From an uncultured Lachnospiraceae bacterium (lineage in GTDB: Bacteria > Bacillota > Clostridia > Lachnospirales > Lachnospiraceae), in the NCBI GenBank assembly GCA_910577275.1, contig CAJTMW010000004.1:1-35175 (forward strand): DNA of 35,175 nt, given 5' to 3'. Below, in pieces: positions 1 to 8,991 of this stretch. The translations under genes and the position numbers were made by a program. Below the pieces are notes generated by a model. It made no database searches, was not told where the DNA came from, and was given only the letters and a program-made list of their open reading frames with translations. The number at the start of each line of letters is the position of its first letter. Position 1 is the stretch's first letter.

Positions 1-70
1 AGGTTCCCATCTCACAAAAATCACCCAAACATCCGATATCTAAATCTCCTGCTGCCAGCCAACCATGCAT
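1..70 (-). CDS. Partial CDS, 5' end only, unknown product
   Basis: An ATG at 70 (minus strand) opens a frame that stays open for 23 codons to the window edge. AAGGGG lies 8 nt upstream of that ATG, and the start is 33 nt after the stop of the preceding glycosyltransferase, so it looks like the next gene of the operon. The visible peptide begins MHGWLAAGDLDIG. That is too short to recognise a family, and no function is proposed. Only the ribosome binding site, spacing and orientation support it. Confidence 0.4.
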   Translation of the reverse strand, partial: MHGWLAAGDLDIGCLGDFCEMGT

Positions 71-103
71 TAACTCATCCCCTTACAAAAAACTGTCCTG
101 ATT

Positions 104-1357
104 TTATATCAACTCTTCCAGTTCCTTTACAAAGCCCGAAAAATTCTTCTCTGCATTAAATTTTTCTTCAAATATTTCCAAAGAATTCTGGCACATTGAA
201 AAATATGCGTCTGTGCCAAAAAGAGCAATCATCTTCTCAATCGCCCGTCCTACCTCTTCCTTATCAGGATTTATCGATAATAATATGCCATTATCATTTA
301 CCATCTGTGACAGCTCTCCTACGGCTGTGGCAATCACCGGTATCCCAAAAGAAAGCGCTTCCTGGACAGCCACTGGCGAACCGCCTTCTGTCTGTGTTGT
401 TGTAATAAAACACCCTACATAATTCTGTCTGTAAAATTCAAGTACCTCACTATTAGACAGCGCGCCTGTGAATCTGTACTGAATATTTTTTTTACTTTCA
501 AGCTTTTGTTTTGCCGCTTCCTGCAGCCCTTTCAGGCATTCGCCTCCGCCAATATGAACCCACTTGACATTCCGGGTTTTTACAGTGCTTAAGCCGTCAA
601 TAATAAGCTCGATTCTCTTAATGCCAACTGCATGAGAACAACTCAGCAGCAAAAACCCGGGTGCCTTTTCCTGTTCTGTCCTTCTCTGTCCACACATTAC
701 CTCTTTTCCCGAAACTCCCAGACGGCATAAAGGATATTTCTCAATATTCTTTTTTTGATATCGTTTAAGGTAGTAATTTCTTGCATATTGTGCTGCAAAA
801 ATCAGCTTGTCCAAACTAACATCCATCTGAGGCTGGAAAAACTGTTTTCCGTACAGCTCTCTTTCATCATACAAATCACATCCATGTGTCCTGGCAATAA
901 TCCTGATATCCGGGAATTTGTGCCTGTGCATTGTCAGACCAAAACACTTATAATCAAACCAATAAAAATAGAAAAGCGCTTTTGTATTCTTATGAAGTGC
1001 AATCGATTTTTTCAACCTGCGATAAAATGTCTCTGCCGCCGTTCCAAACATTAATGCCCTGAAAATACGTTTACCTACATGTTTTCCTTCTTTTATAATA
1101 GATGCTATTTCTGTATAACAATCTTTTTCTCCCAGGAAGCGGATAAAAGAAAATGCTTTATCAAAAACATTCTGACGTACAGACACCATGCTGACATTTC
1201 CTTCTTCTTGCTCCGCCTCTCTGTTTTTCCCCGATTCTGTTACCACAATCGTTACATCATATTTTTCACATAAATACGGATATTCCGGTTTTACAAAAGT
1301 GTCTTCCGCCGGCCCATACGGGAATTCTTTCGTAATCAGATACATTTCAGGCTTCAT
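104..1357 (-). CDS. Glycosyltransferase, GT4-like
   Basis: Predicted 417-residue cytoplasmic GT-B fold transferase that would add a sugar from a nucleotide-sugar donor to the lipid-linked repeat unit. The N-terminus (MYLITKEFPYGPAEDTF) resembles the acceptor-domain start of GT4 enzymes. The C-terminal half has the donor-site block, roughly residues 320-347, reading TEGGSPVAVQEALSFGIP and then VIATAVGE. The spacing of the two glutamates is one residue longer than the usual E-x7-E. The start is ATG, with AAGGTG in the last codons of the preceding gene (stop at 1361), which suggests translational coupling. Donor and acceptor cannot be read from sequence. It is the last complete gene of the operon in the window. 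Confidence 0.9.
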   Translation of the reverse strand: MKPEMYLITKEFPYGPAEDTFVKPEYPYLCEKYDVTIVVTESGKNREAEQEEGNVSMVSVRQNVFDKAFSFIRFLGEKDCYTEIASIIKEGKHVGKRIFRALMFGTAAETFYRRLKKSIALHKNTKALFYFYWFDYKCFGLTMHRHKFPDIRIIARTHGCDLYDERELYGKQFFQPQMDVSLDKLIFAAQYARNYYLKRYQKKNIEKYPLCRLGVSGKEVMCGQRRTEQEKAPGFLLLSCSHAVGIKRIELIIDGLSTVKTRNVKWVHIGGGECLKGLQEAAKQKLESKKNIQYRFTGALSNSEVLEFYRQNYVGCFITTTQTEGGSPVAVQEALSFGIPVIATAVGELSQMVNDNGILLSINPDKEEVGRAIEKMIALFGTDAYFSMCQNSLEIFEEKFNAEKNFSGFVKELEELI

Positions 1358-1360
1358 AAC

Positions 1361-2470
1361 CTACACCTTAACAAAGTCAATAATTTCTTTCATTACTATC
1401 GGCATATCAACCGTTTTTCTGGCATAATTTCTGATTGCGGTCTGCATCTCCGACCGCGGATATTTTCGACACAAATCATCATAAAACTTCAATATTGTTT
1501 CAATTTCTACAGGCGTTGCGTTATTAGGAAGCTGGCAGACAAACGGGTATGTCTCATCAATACCATTAACCTTGCAAACTGTTATTATAGGAAACCCCTT
1601 TGCCATATATTCTCTTACCTTTAAGGAATTCTCCCTGTTAAGTTTATCCTTGTAAAAGCCAAGCGACGACAGTGCTATATCACCCTGCTCATATACCTTA
1701 TCAAGCGCTTCCCCTAACAAAACCGGATAAAAAATGACATTCTCCTCTAACCTGTATTTTTGAACCAGTTTTTGATATCCCTGCTTTTCCGGTCCATCTC
1801 CTACCAGGTGGCAGATTACCTTACGTTTATTTCCTTTCTGATAATACTCATAAAGGCCTTTTATCAGCCGCTCATAGCCGTGATGCTTTTGCATGAATGC
1901 TACCGCAATTAAATGAACAGCATCATCTTCTTTTCCCCTTAACTGCGGCAATTTTGCATTATCTACCAATATCCCATTACCGGTCCGAATTGTAGGAACT
2001 CCAAAAAGCACTTCATCCTCGGAATAGGTAATATACCTGTCCACATATTCAGCCAGTTTTTCTCTCTGATACTTCTCTTTAAAGTAATATGGCCATGTCA
2101 TAGGCCGGAGAAACTCATCCCTGTCATACGGATAAGTAAAAATTTCAATTAAAATTTTGCATTTCGGCCATCGTTTCTTTATTGTCCTGAAAAAATCTAT
2201 ATATCGCTTATCTGCAGTTGTCCGTCTTACATAAATATAATCCGGATTATCCATTTCTTCAAGCGCTCTATTATAGTCCCTCTCAATTGCCCCGCCCGGC
2301 AAAAGCCTGCGCAGCCGTCTGAGTAACGGAACTTCTTCGGCCACAATATTAATTTCAGTAATGTCCAGAGACTTTCGAAACTCATTTATCTGCATATCAA
2401 TTTTTTTTGCCACACCTGGCGTTTTTCTGGCGTCAAAGTGAATGTAATATCCCTTTTTCAAATTTCCCAT
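1361..2470 (-). CDS. Glycosyltransferase, GT4-type (divergent)
   Basis: A 369-residue protein with a GT-B layout: an N-terminal region starting KGYYIHFDARKTPGVAKK and a C-terminal Rossmann-like half with VAVFMQKHHG..LI-type and HLVGDGPEKQGYQ segments. The donor-site region reads NSLKVREYMAKGFPII. The first glutamate of the usual E-x7-E pair is shifted (ENSLKVRE), so assignment to GT4 is by overall pattern. ATG start with AGGAG 8 nt upstream. It overlaps the preceding GT2 gene by 38 nt, so the two are probably translated in a coupled way. Substrate unknown. Confidence 0.82.
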   Translation of the reverse strand: MGNLKKGYYIHFDARKTPGVAKKIDMQINEFRKSLDITEINIVAEEVPLLRRLRRLLPGGAIERDYNRALEEMDNPDYIYVRRTTADKRYIDFFRTIKKRWPKCKILIEIFTYPYDRDEFLRPMTWPYYFKEKYQREKLAEYVDRYITYSEDEVLFGVPTIRTGNGILVDNAKLPQLRGKEDDAVHLIAVAFMQKHHGYERLIKGLYEYYQKGNKRKVICHLVGDGPEKQGYQKLVQKYRLEENVIFYPVLLGEALDKVYEQGDIALSSLGFYKDKLNRENSLKVREYMAKGFPIITVCKVNGIDETYPFVCQLPNNATPVEIETILKFYDDLCRKYPRSEMQTAIRNYARKTVDMPIVMKEIIDFVKV

Positions 2471-3359
2471 ATTTTCCGCTCCTGAAATCCTGAATTCCTC
2501 TATAACTTGCTTTCACCATATCTTTTTTTCCCTGTGCCATCCAAATCAATATCCAGGCTGCTCTATTTAGCAAAAAATAGATACCAAACAAAAAAAATCT
2601 TCCCGATGACATATGCATTCTATTACATATCAGCCAGTTTCTGGTAATATAATAGGCATTATCCGGTTTCTCATTGCCCTTTGTGGAACCGTTTACTTTA
2701 TGATAAACTTTAGCACCCGCACAATACCGGACTGCAATACCTTTTTCCCCGGCCCTCAGACTGTATTCGGTATCCTCATAATAAAGAAAAAATCTCTCAT
2801 CCAGAAATCCAAGCCTGTCAATAATTTTATCAGATAACAGCATACAGCAGCCATTGGCAAAATCACAGTAACAATTTTCGTCATATTGCCCGCTATCAGG
2901 CTCATTCAGGCCTCTTTGCACGGACTTTTTAATAATACCGGAAAAAATACCCCCGGCACACCAGAGCACACCAGGTCTGTCCGCATACAAAACCTTTGGA
3001 ACTATAATGCCTTCTGATTCTTCATAGCACCCAAGCATTCTTTCAATCGCATCCGCCTCTATTTCCGTATCGTTATTAAGCAGTAAAAAGTATTTCCAGC
3101 CTCTGGCAAGCGCCCATTTAATTCCTTCATTATTGGCTCTTGAAAAACCATAATTTTGACTTAAAGGCAAAATATGCACTCGTTGCTCTGCCTCCCAATT
3201 CATTTCCAGCTCTTTTAACGAGCCGTCGGTGGAAGCATTGTCTACAACAATAACCTCCAGTTGCCGTTCTATAGTACTGTTAAGGATAGACGTAATGCAC
3301 TTATCGTTATAAGCTCTGCCATTGTAATTCACTAATATTACGCTTATTGTTTCTTCCAT
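2433..3359 (-). CDS. GT2 glycosyltransferase, rhamnosyltransferase-like
   Basis: A 308-residue GT-A fold family 2 transferase. It begins with ISVILVNYNG, followed by VVDNASTDGS near residue 39 and the metal-binding LNNDTE motif at about 94-99. The later segment FFLYYEDTEYSLRA is typical of the WbbL/RfbF-like branch that includes many rhamnosyltransferases. A hydrophobic stretch near residues 250-270 may anchor it to the membrane. ATG start with AAAGGA 7 nt upstream, overlapping the upstream GT4 gene by 16 nt. Rhamnose as donor is family-based inference only. No rhamnose synthesis genes are present in the window. Confidence 0.9.
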   Translation of the reverse strand: MEETISVILVNYNGRAYNDKCITSILNSTIERQLEVIVVDNASTDGSLKELEMNWEAEQRVHILPLSQNYGFSRANNEGIKWALARGWKYFLLLNNDTEIEADAIERMLGCYEESEGIIVPKVLYADRPGVLWCAGGIFSGIIKKSVQRGLNEPDSGQYDENCYCDFANGCCMLLSDKIIDRLGFLDERFFLYYEDTEYSLRAGEKGIAVRYCAGAKVYHKVNGSTKGNEKPDNAYYITRNWLICNRMHMSSGRFFLFGIYFLLNRAAWILIWMAQGKKDMVKASYRGIQDFRSGKYGKFEKGILHSL

Positions 3360-4465
3360 ACAGGTTCCTTTAAAATTTTCAGATATTTTCGGGAGATATT
3401 CTCTGGTGAATAAATTTCGAAATCCACTGTTCCTGCATTACTGTGGGATTTTATTTTTTCTATCCATTCATCAGTATCGTATGCATTGTTTACGTAAACT
3501 GCTTTTTCCTGTGTTACCTCCGGAATGGAAGCGCATTTTGTCGTCACAACATTTGCTCCAAAAAACATCGCCTCTACTGGAGGCATGCCAAACCCTTCAA
3601 AAATACTGGGAAATAAAAAAGTATGACAATATTTATAAAGGGTATTGCGTTCTTCATTACTGACATATCCTGTCAAAATAATGTGATTTTTCAGCTTCTT
3701 TGTATCTATCAGCCTTTTAAGCTTCGCAGCCTCGTTTCCATTTACTCCACTGATTACCAGCTTATCAGGCAGCTGTTCTTTAGAACGGACTATCTGCTCC
3801 ATCATCTGAATCAATGTGGATAAATTCTTATGCGGAATCATCTGACTCACTGTGTAGAAATACTGCCCCTCTTCAATTCCAAGCCTGTCATGAAGTATCT
3901 GAAAATCAACTACATCCTCTTTGTTTATCAGAATAGGATTATAAATAACTTCAATATCCTTTCGCTTGTATTTTTCCTGCACATCTTTTTTTACCCAATT
4001 AGATATGGCAATAATCCTGGAAGCTGTAAGTGTATCCATCCTCCAACATATTCTGGAATATACCACCTCATGTAATGGATGATAGTGCGGATAATGGTAT
4101 GCCTGCAGGTCATGAATCACACAAATATAATCAAGACCGCCATTAAGCCACGGTTTGCAGTACACCGGCTCAAAACATTTTCGAAGCCCATTCCTGCGAA
4201 GAAATCTGTTCTGATGAAAATTCTGCCACAAAATTCGTCCCAAAATTCCCGCCGAATTTATATTGGCTACAAGCAACTGATACCGGGAATCTGATTCATA
4301 CTTCCGAAAGGTTTCCGCATTGTCCCTGGACACCAGTAAGGTAAAATGAAAATCATCTTCCAGTTCCATAAATCCATCCAGCAGATTTCTGATATAGGAC
4401 TCTGTACCTCCCACCTTTCCTGGGCGCAGCCAGAGTAAATCAATTGCCACGTTCTCCATTCTCAT
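3344..4465 (-). CDS. Glycosyltransferase, GT4
   Basis: A 373-residue GT-B enzyme. The N-terminal domain contains GGTESYIRNLL, the acceptor-side glycine motif, and VIHDLQAYHYP. The C-terminal domain has YTVSQMIPHKN and the canonical E-x7-E donor motif EGFGMPPVEAMFFG, followed by CASIPEV. This pattern is common in GT4 mannosyl- and rhamnosyltransferases of O-antigen and capsule loci. The start is ATG with GGAG 5 nt upstream; a second in-frame ATG two codons later is possible. It overlaps the DUF2304 gene by 26 nt. The specific sugar is not determinable. Confidence 0.92.
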   Translation of the reverse strand: MRMENVAIDLLWLRPGKVGGTESYIRNLLDGFMELEDDFHFTLLVSRDNAETFRKYESDSRYQLLVANINSAGILGRILWQNFHQNRFLRRNGLRKCFEPVYCKPWLNGGLDYICVIHDLQAYHYPHYHPLHEVVYSRICWRMDTLTASRIIAISNWVKKDVQEKYKRKDIEVIYNPILINKEDVVDFQILHDRLGIEEGQYFYTVSQMIPHKNLSTLIQMMEQIVRSKEQLPDKLVISGVNGNEAAKLKRLIDTKKLKNHIILTGYVSNEERNTLYKYCHTFLFPSIFEGFGMPPVEAMFFGANVVTTKCASIPEVTQEKAVYVNNAYDTDEWIEKIKSHSNAGTVDFEIYSPENISRKYLKILKEPVWKKQ

Positions 4466-4814
4466 CTGTCTCCAATTCCCGCACCCGTTTCTCCAGCATA
4501 CTGACTTCCTGAATTAAAATCCTGATTTTAAGCATCTGTCTGGAAACAATGGACGTCAGCGTCATTAATATCATAATTATAAACGCAAAGCAAAGTATAT
4601 ACAATGCATTCATATTACTTTCTATGCCAAGGAAACCCCTAAACCACTCCAGAAGATTCGGGAATATGAGCATAATACCCATTACCACACCAGCCCCCAG
4701 CCATATCAATGTGTATTTCAGCTCCAGCATTTTTCTTTTTAAATAATATAATATAATAATAAAATAACAAATCACCGCTATGGAAAGTGTGATTCGCAGT
4801 GTATATGGTATCAT
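4440..4814 (-). CDS. DUF2304 small membrane protein
   Basis: A 124-residue protein with three predicted membrane segments (about residues 5-24, 35-54 and 68-92), then a charged, coiled-coil-like tail rich in Glu and Arg. Length, topology and context match DUF2304, a family encoded next to DPM1-like GT2 genes in surface-glycan loci. Its biochemical role is not established. It probably assists the polyprenyl-phosphate-sugar synthase encoded just upstream. The start overlaps that gene's stop as ATGA and has AGGAGG 5-6 nt upstream, indicating tight coupling. Confidence 0.85.
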   Translation of the reverse strand: MIPYTLRITLSIAVICYFIIILYYLKRKMLELKYTLIWLGAGVVMGIMLIFPNLLEWFRGFLGIESNMNALYILCFAFIIMILMTLTSIVSRQMLKIRILIQEVSMLEKRVRELETDENGERGN

Positions 4815-5530
4815 TTTTCCCTCCTGACTCCGAAGCTGAGCCGCCGGATAAGCATAGCTAATGTCACCTTTACCATGTAGTAAACGGATTTTTTCAGAGT
4901 AATAGAACTTTCCCCGTTTTCTCTCTCCTGCATAATTACCGGGTATTCCTTAATCCTTCCGCCATATACCGCCGCAATTACCATCGCTTCCGGCTCTGGA
5001 TAATCCGCCGGATAATCTTCTGCAAAAATACTGATAAATCTGCGGTTTACTACTCGATATCCACTGGTGATATCTTTTACCCTGATACCTGTCAAAAGCC
5101 AGCCAAGCATGCTCAAAAAGCAAATACCCACCCGCCTCACTTGTGAAGATTGAAAGCCTGCTTTTTCCACAAAACGGGAACCAATAACCACATCAGCCTG
5201 TCCGGATTCTATCAGCTTAAACATATCTTCAAGAAAACCCACATCATGCTGTCCATCACCGTCAATCTGTACTGCCATGTCATAATCATTTTCTCTGGCG
5301 TAGCGGTAACCGGTCTGTACGGCGCCTCCAATTCCCATATTCACAGGAAGATTCAAAACCTGATAATGGTTTCCTGCACAAATCTTTTTTGTAGAATCTG
5401 TAGAGCCGTCATTAATAATCACATAATCATACTGAGGATAATTAGCTATAAGATTATTAACCACCTTTTCAATATTCCCGGCTTCATTAAAGGCCGGAAT
5501 AATAATCAGACATTTTGCCATACTTATCAT
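4811..5530 (-). CDS. DPM1-like GT2, polyprenyl-phosphate sugar synthase
   Basis: A 239-residue family 2 transferase of the dolichol-phosphate-mannose-synthase type. It has IIPAFNEAGNI at the N-terminus, INDGSTDST near 39-47, the catalytic/metal motif QIDGDGQHD at about 88-96, and VIGSRF then DITSGYR. It lacks the long C-terminal membrane domain of GtrB proteins. Expected role: transfer of one sugar to undecaprenyl phosphate on the cytoplasmic face, for later use outside by a GT-C enzyme. The GT-C-like gene directly upstream and DUF2304 directly downstream support this. ATG at 5530 is used; an in-frame ATG at 5521 is an alternative, and neither has a strong ribosome binding site. Confidence 0.9.
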   Translation of the reverse strand: MISMAKCLIIIPAFNEAGNIEKVVNNLIANYPQYDYVIINDGSTDSTKKICAGNHYQVLNLPVNMGIGGAVQTGYRYARENDYDMAVQIDGDGQHDVGFLEDMFKLIESGQADVVIGSRFVEKAGFQSSQVRRVGICFLSMLGWLLTGIRVKDITSGYRVVNRRFISIFAEDYPADYPEPEAMVIAAVYGGRIKEYPVIMQERENGESSITLKKSVYYMVKVTLAMLIRRLSFGVRREK

Positions 5531-5534
5531 TCTT

Positions 5535-6923
5535 CTATACTCTTTCCCCGATAAACGCTTTTAACAGATGCCACTTTTTTCCGCTTCTCTCACAAAGACA
5601 CCAGGCCATTTCCCTGCAAAGCAGGTACAGCGCACAATAAAATATTCCCATTCCATACACTACATATCTCTGTAGCCCTATGAACAGCATATTTACCGTA
5701 ACAACCATTACTACTAACACACTTAACACAACTATCATCAATTCTATTACTTTTCTTCCCCCTCCAAGTTTAGCTGTTGTAACAGTTCCGGCTATTGCAA
5801 AAAAGTAGATAAAAAAAGTGATAATATGACATAAGAAATAAATCGGCTTTATCTGGAAAAACACTGTTGCAATAAAAGAAGGCATCATCAAACGCATAGA
5901 ATGATACAGGTATCTGTCAAAATGTTCCATCAGTTCCTTAAAGCCGAGTTCAAAGAAAATGTCCCCCGCATTCCTTATCTCCGCATCGGGATGCTCTGCA
6001 TAATAATCCTTCAAAGCCTGTGAAGCATAAAATTTTATATCATCATGCACCAGGTCCTCCCACATATACAATCCCGGCTCTGCATATTGATGTAGAGCTT
6101 CATTTTCATCCGCCAGCTTATAAGTTTTTCTGAAAATTTCCTGCATCATCACATCATCATACAACTCCACATCCTCTTCATCCGCCTCATAAAAACCGCG
6201 GGCTATAATAACTGAGGCAAACTGCGAAGCTGCAGCCTTTATTTTTATCCCCATCGCCAGCACTATGCCAACTGCCAGAATAAAAAAAACGGCTACCAGT
6301 TTTAAGACAAGCTTTCCGCCGAACCTTTTAAAAGTAATCCACAGCAAAACCAACAGACATACCACCTGTAAAAACAGCATCTGGCTTCGGATTAACCCCA
6401 GCAAAACTGCAACTGCCATACTTCCCAGATACCATTTATACTTTAATGTCCAGACTGCCTCCAACACTGTAATAATAAAAAGGTAAAATATAGCATAAGT
6501 AATTCCTTCTGTCAAAATCTGGTGTGTAATTCCCACTTCAGGAAGATAAATTGAAAAAGGAAGCATGCTGAAAAGGTAAAATAAAATGCATTCCCATCCT
6601 TTTAGATTAAACCGTTTCTTTAGCACCCACACAAACAAAAAAGTACAGCCAATCGCAAGAAAGCTCTGTGCAATTACCACTCCGTGAAGAAAATATTCTT
6701 CTGAAAATAACACCTTAAAAAATGACAAAAATGCGATGTATCCTGGAAGAACGCCTTCCCGTCTTTCCAGCGCCAGGTAGGAAAGGCTGTCTTCCTCCAT
6801 GCCAATCCATGTCCCGGGCACGAAATAGAAAATCAGTCCAAATGCCAGCATAATTGCATAAGTAATAATATCTCTCCTTCTGTCTTTTTCAGAAAATTTT
6901 CTTAAATTTTCGTTTCCTGTCAT
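5535..6923 (-). CDS. Polytopic membrane protein, GT-C (GT39-like) transferase
   Basis: About 462 residues with ten or more hydrophobic segments. After the first membrane helix comes GMEEDSLSYLAL. This fits the acidic residue in the first external loop that GT-C enzymes use for catalysis with polyprenyl-phosphate-linked sugars. A TEG motif follows in LTEGITYAIFYLF, and a soluble loop spans about residues 225-320. No exact family match can be proved by eye. With the next two genes it forms a likely unit for adding a side sugar on the outer face. ATG 6923 is preferred (GGTGA 5-6 nt upstream). GTG at 6947 would add 8 residues and overlap the preceding gene by 11 nt. Confidence 0.72.
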   Translation of the reverse strand: MTGNENLRKFSEKDRRRDIITYAIMLAFGLIFYFVPGTWIGMEEDSLSYLALERREGVLPGYIAFLSFFKVLFSEEYFLHGVVIAQSFLAIGCTFLFVWVLKKRFNLKGWECILFYLFSMLPFSIYLPEVGITHQILTEGITYAIFYLFIITVLEAVWTLKYKWYLGSMAVAVLLGLIRSQMLFLQVVCLLVLLWITFKRFGGKLVLKLVAVFFILAVGIVLAMGIKIKAAASQFASVIIARGFYEADEEDVELYDDVMMQEIFRKTYKLADENEALHQYAEPGLYMWEDLVHDDIKFYASQALKDYYAEHPDAEIRNAGDIFFELGFKELMEHFDRYLYHSMRLMMPSFIATVFFQIKPIYFLCHIITFFIYFFAIAGTVTTAKLGGGRKVIELMIVVLSVLVVMVVTVNMLFIGLQRYVVYGMGIFYCALYLLCREMAWCLCERSGKKWHLLKAFIGERV

Positions 6924-6936
6924 ATCTTCACCAGTT

Positions 6937-8082
6937 TTATCCTTCACCTTTTTCCATATCTTTCAGTATTGACCAAACACCGTCGTAATAATTTTGAAAC
7001 AGATTGCCATCAAGTATGGATTGATAGGCTCTTGCCCCCATACTCACAATCTTTTCCCTGCTTTCAACCAGCAATGCCAGCTTTTCTTTTAGATTCTCTC
7101 TGTCACAGTCCCTGAATTGATACCCATTTTCCCCTTCCTTTACATAGCAGGCTGATCCATTGGTGTCACTGCAGATAACCGGAACGGAAAACCCCATGGC
7201 TTCCAATTGAGAGACAGACGCCGGCTCATCCGTACTGGGAATCACATAGATATCTGATTCTGCATAATATTCATTTACTTTCTCCCTGGGAACATTGGTC
7301 AGCAATGTTACTATATCCCCATAATTCTTCTCCTCTATATGCTTCTGCACTACCTGCAGAAATTCTTTCTGCAGTCTTGTTGTCGCCTCTCCTATTACAG
7401 TCAAATGATACTTTTCACCGGGATTCTCTGCCAGCTCGCTTACCACATCCATCAGCATCATATGATGCTTTCTCGGCACAAATTTTCCAATACACAAAAT
7501 ATTAATGCAGCCATCCTTAAAATATTTTTTTTCTTCTGGCGATATTGATGGTTCCACCACAAAAGGAATAAAATAAGAATGCCCTGCAATTATCTTTCCC
7601 GGTTCCTTTCTTCCCATCACTGGCGTCATTCTATATTGGGGCGTAAGCCTCCGAACTATTCGGTGCTTCCAGTCCTGCTTCGGCGGGTTGTCCCATATGG
7701 GACTTTGATTATACAAAATACGTTTACTCTTTCTTCCCAACAAATATGCGGCAATTGAATATAGTGTTCTGTCCCTTAAAATAATCACATCCGGTTTCCA
7801 CTCTTTAATCAACTTGCGTAGCTTCAATACAGGCGGAACTCCATAATTAATTTTAAAATTTGACGCCGCCATATCTCCCCGATGAAGTACCTCCATATAC
7901 AGCTTGTCTACCAACTCAAAAAAAGGTGCAAACCCCAACACCACCGGATGAATGGATGAATAATCTTCAATAATTGACGCATAATAGCTGACAAACAGCA
8001 CCTCGTCTCCCTGCTCTATCCAGCCTTTTACCACCGCAGCCTGATTCGTATGAAATCTGGGAGCAATGTACATCACTTTCAT
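6937..8082 (-). CDS. Glycosyltransferase, GT4
   Basis: A 381-residue GT-B transferase. The N-terminal domain starts MKVMYIAPRFHTNQAAVVKGW and includes KPDVIILRDRTLYS. The C-terminal domain has ILCIGKFVPRKHH, LTVIGEA and the E-x7-E motif DEPASVSQLEAMGFSVPVI. ATG start with AAGGGGAAGGA just upstream. It follows the GT-D gene after a 40 nt gap, one of the longer gaps in this part of the operon. Donor and acceptor unknown. Confidence 0.91.
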   Translation of the reverse strand: MKVMYIAPRFHTNQAAVVKGWIEQGDEVLFVSYYASIIEDYSSIHPVVLGFAPFFELVDKLYMEVLHRGDMAASNFKINYGVPPVLKLRKLIKEWKPDVIILRDRTLYSIAAYLLGRKSKRILYNQSPIWDNPPKQDWKHRIVRRLTPQYRMTPVMGRKEPGKIIAGHSYFIPFVVEPSISPEEKKYFKDGCINILCIGKFVPRKHHMMLMDVVSELAENPGEKYHLTVIGEATTRLQKEFLQVVQKHIEEKNYGDIVTLLTNVPREKVNEYYAESDIYVIPSTDEPASVSQLEAMGFSVPVICSDTNGSACYVKEGENGYQFRDCDRENLKEKLALLVESREKIVSMGARAYQSILDGNLFQNYYDGVWSILKDMEKGEG

Positions 8083-8122
8083 ATTCCTTCCCCTTTTCTG
8101 CTGTTTACAGGCATATAAACTG

Positions 8123-8152
8123 TTATAAAATCTGATGCTTAATTTGCATCAG
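8123..8152 (-). terminator. Weak terminator-like hairpin at the 3' end of the GT-D gene
   Basis: On the minus strand CTGATGC (8152-8146) is followed by a 7-nt loop and then GCATCAG (8138-8132), a perfect 7-bp stem lying in the last codons. It is followed by ATTTTATAA, which includes the stop codon. The U-run is short and the stem is only moderately GC-rich. It may be a weak or partial terminator, or an RNA-processing hairpin, rather than an operon end. Confidence 0.3.
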
Positions 8153-8989
8153 GTACTCTTTATATCCGGCTTTCTCATTTGCTTCCCATCCAATCACCTC
8201 ATGCTTTGCAAGCATTGCCTTCCCTTCCTCTCTATGAAGATACCACTCATATTCCATATCCAGGTTACCAATGTCCAATACTCGATAGCCTTCCTGAAAC
8301 AATCTCTCTGCAATAAACTTAGCCGTTATCCCAAGAGATAGCAAAAATAATTTTTCTTTTGAATATGTTCTGCAACAGTCAAGTATATCTTCCAGTCTGT
8401 CAAACGCATTACTGGATGGCCCAATGATTCTTTCAATCGTTCTGGCAGTGTCCAGGAGATTATTTCCTACTCCGTTATGCGTACGCTCCCCCTCCACTAC
8501 TATCACATCTCTGCCCTTCCATATCTGCCTGATTTGCTCTGCCCATTTATCACAAATTCCCTTATCCTCAAAGGCATAATAAAATCTGGAAAAGGAAGTA
8601 CTGTAATATATCCTCTCCGGGTTACAATATCTATTATATATCCTGCGATAAAACAGCAGATGCTCCTTCCAAAACTGCCTGCTCTCCTTTCGATATAACG
8701 TCATATCCCCAAAAATTTCCGGTATCGTCACAATTAAGTCTTCATTCTCATATCCAAGAATTCGTTTAAGTCCTTCTGATATTTCCGGTTTTACCTCTTG
8801 AAGCTTTAAGTTCTTTCCGGCAATCGCTATAATCTCGCCATCTCCAAACCTCACCATACATTTTTTTGTCTCAATCAGTTCTTTAATAGTTTCCTCGACT
8901 GTATGCACTTTAATTTTACTTTTTTTGATTTTAAAGCGATATAAACTGTAATCAATTTGAGCCAATATGTCTTTTATCAATTGCTTCAT
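8123..8989 (-). CDS. GT-D fold glycosyltransferase (SP_1767/DUF1792 family)
   Basis: A 288-residue protein with the family-defining RFGDGE motif at residues 47-52, the acidic nucleotide-sugar and metal site of the GT-D fold. The downstream blocks VVEGERTHNGVGNNLL and LLSLGITAKFIAERLF also match the family. Members such as the streptococcal enzyme acting on the Fap1 adhesin glycan transfer glucose. Here the donor is unknown. Context suggests a role in repeat-unit assembly. The start is ATG two nt after the stop of the ABC transporter gene, with a GGGAT ribosome binding site, so the pair is coupled. Confidence 0.9.
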   Translation of the reverse strand: MKQLIKDILAQIDYSLYRFKIKKSKIKVHTVEETIKELIETKKCMVRFGDGEIIAIAGKNLKLQEVKPEISEGLKRILGYENEDLIVTIPEIFGDMTLYRKESRQFWKEHLLFYRRIYNRYCNPERIYYSTSFSRFYYAFEDKGICDKWAEQIRQIWKGRDVIVVEGERTHNGVGNNLLDTARTIERIIGPSSNAFDRLEDILDCCRTYSKEKLFLLSLGITAKFIAERLFQEGYRVLDIGNLDMEYEWYLHREEGKAMLAKHEVIGWEANEKAGYKEYLMQIKHQIL

Positions 8990-8991
8990 GA

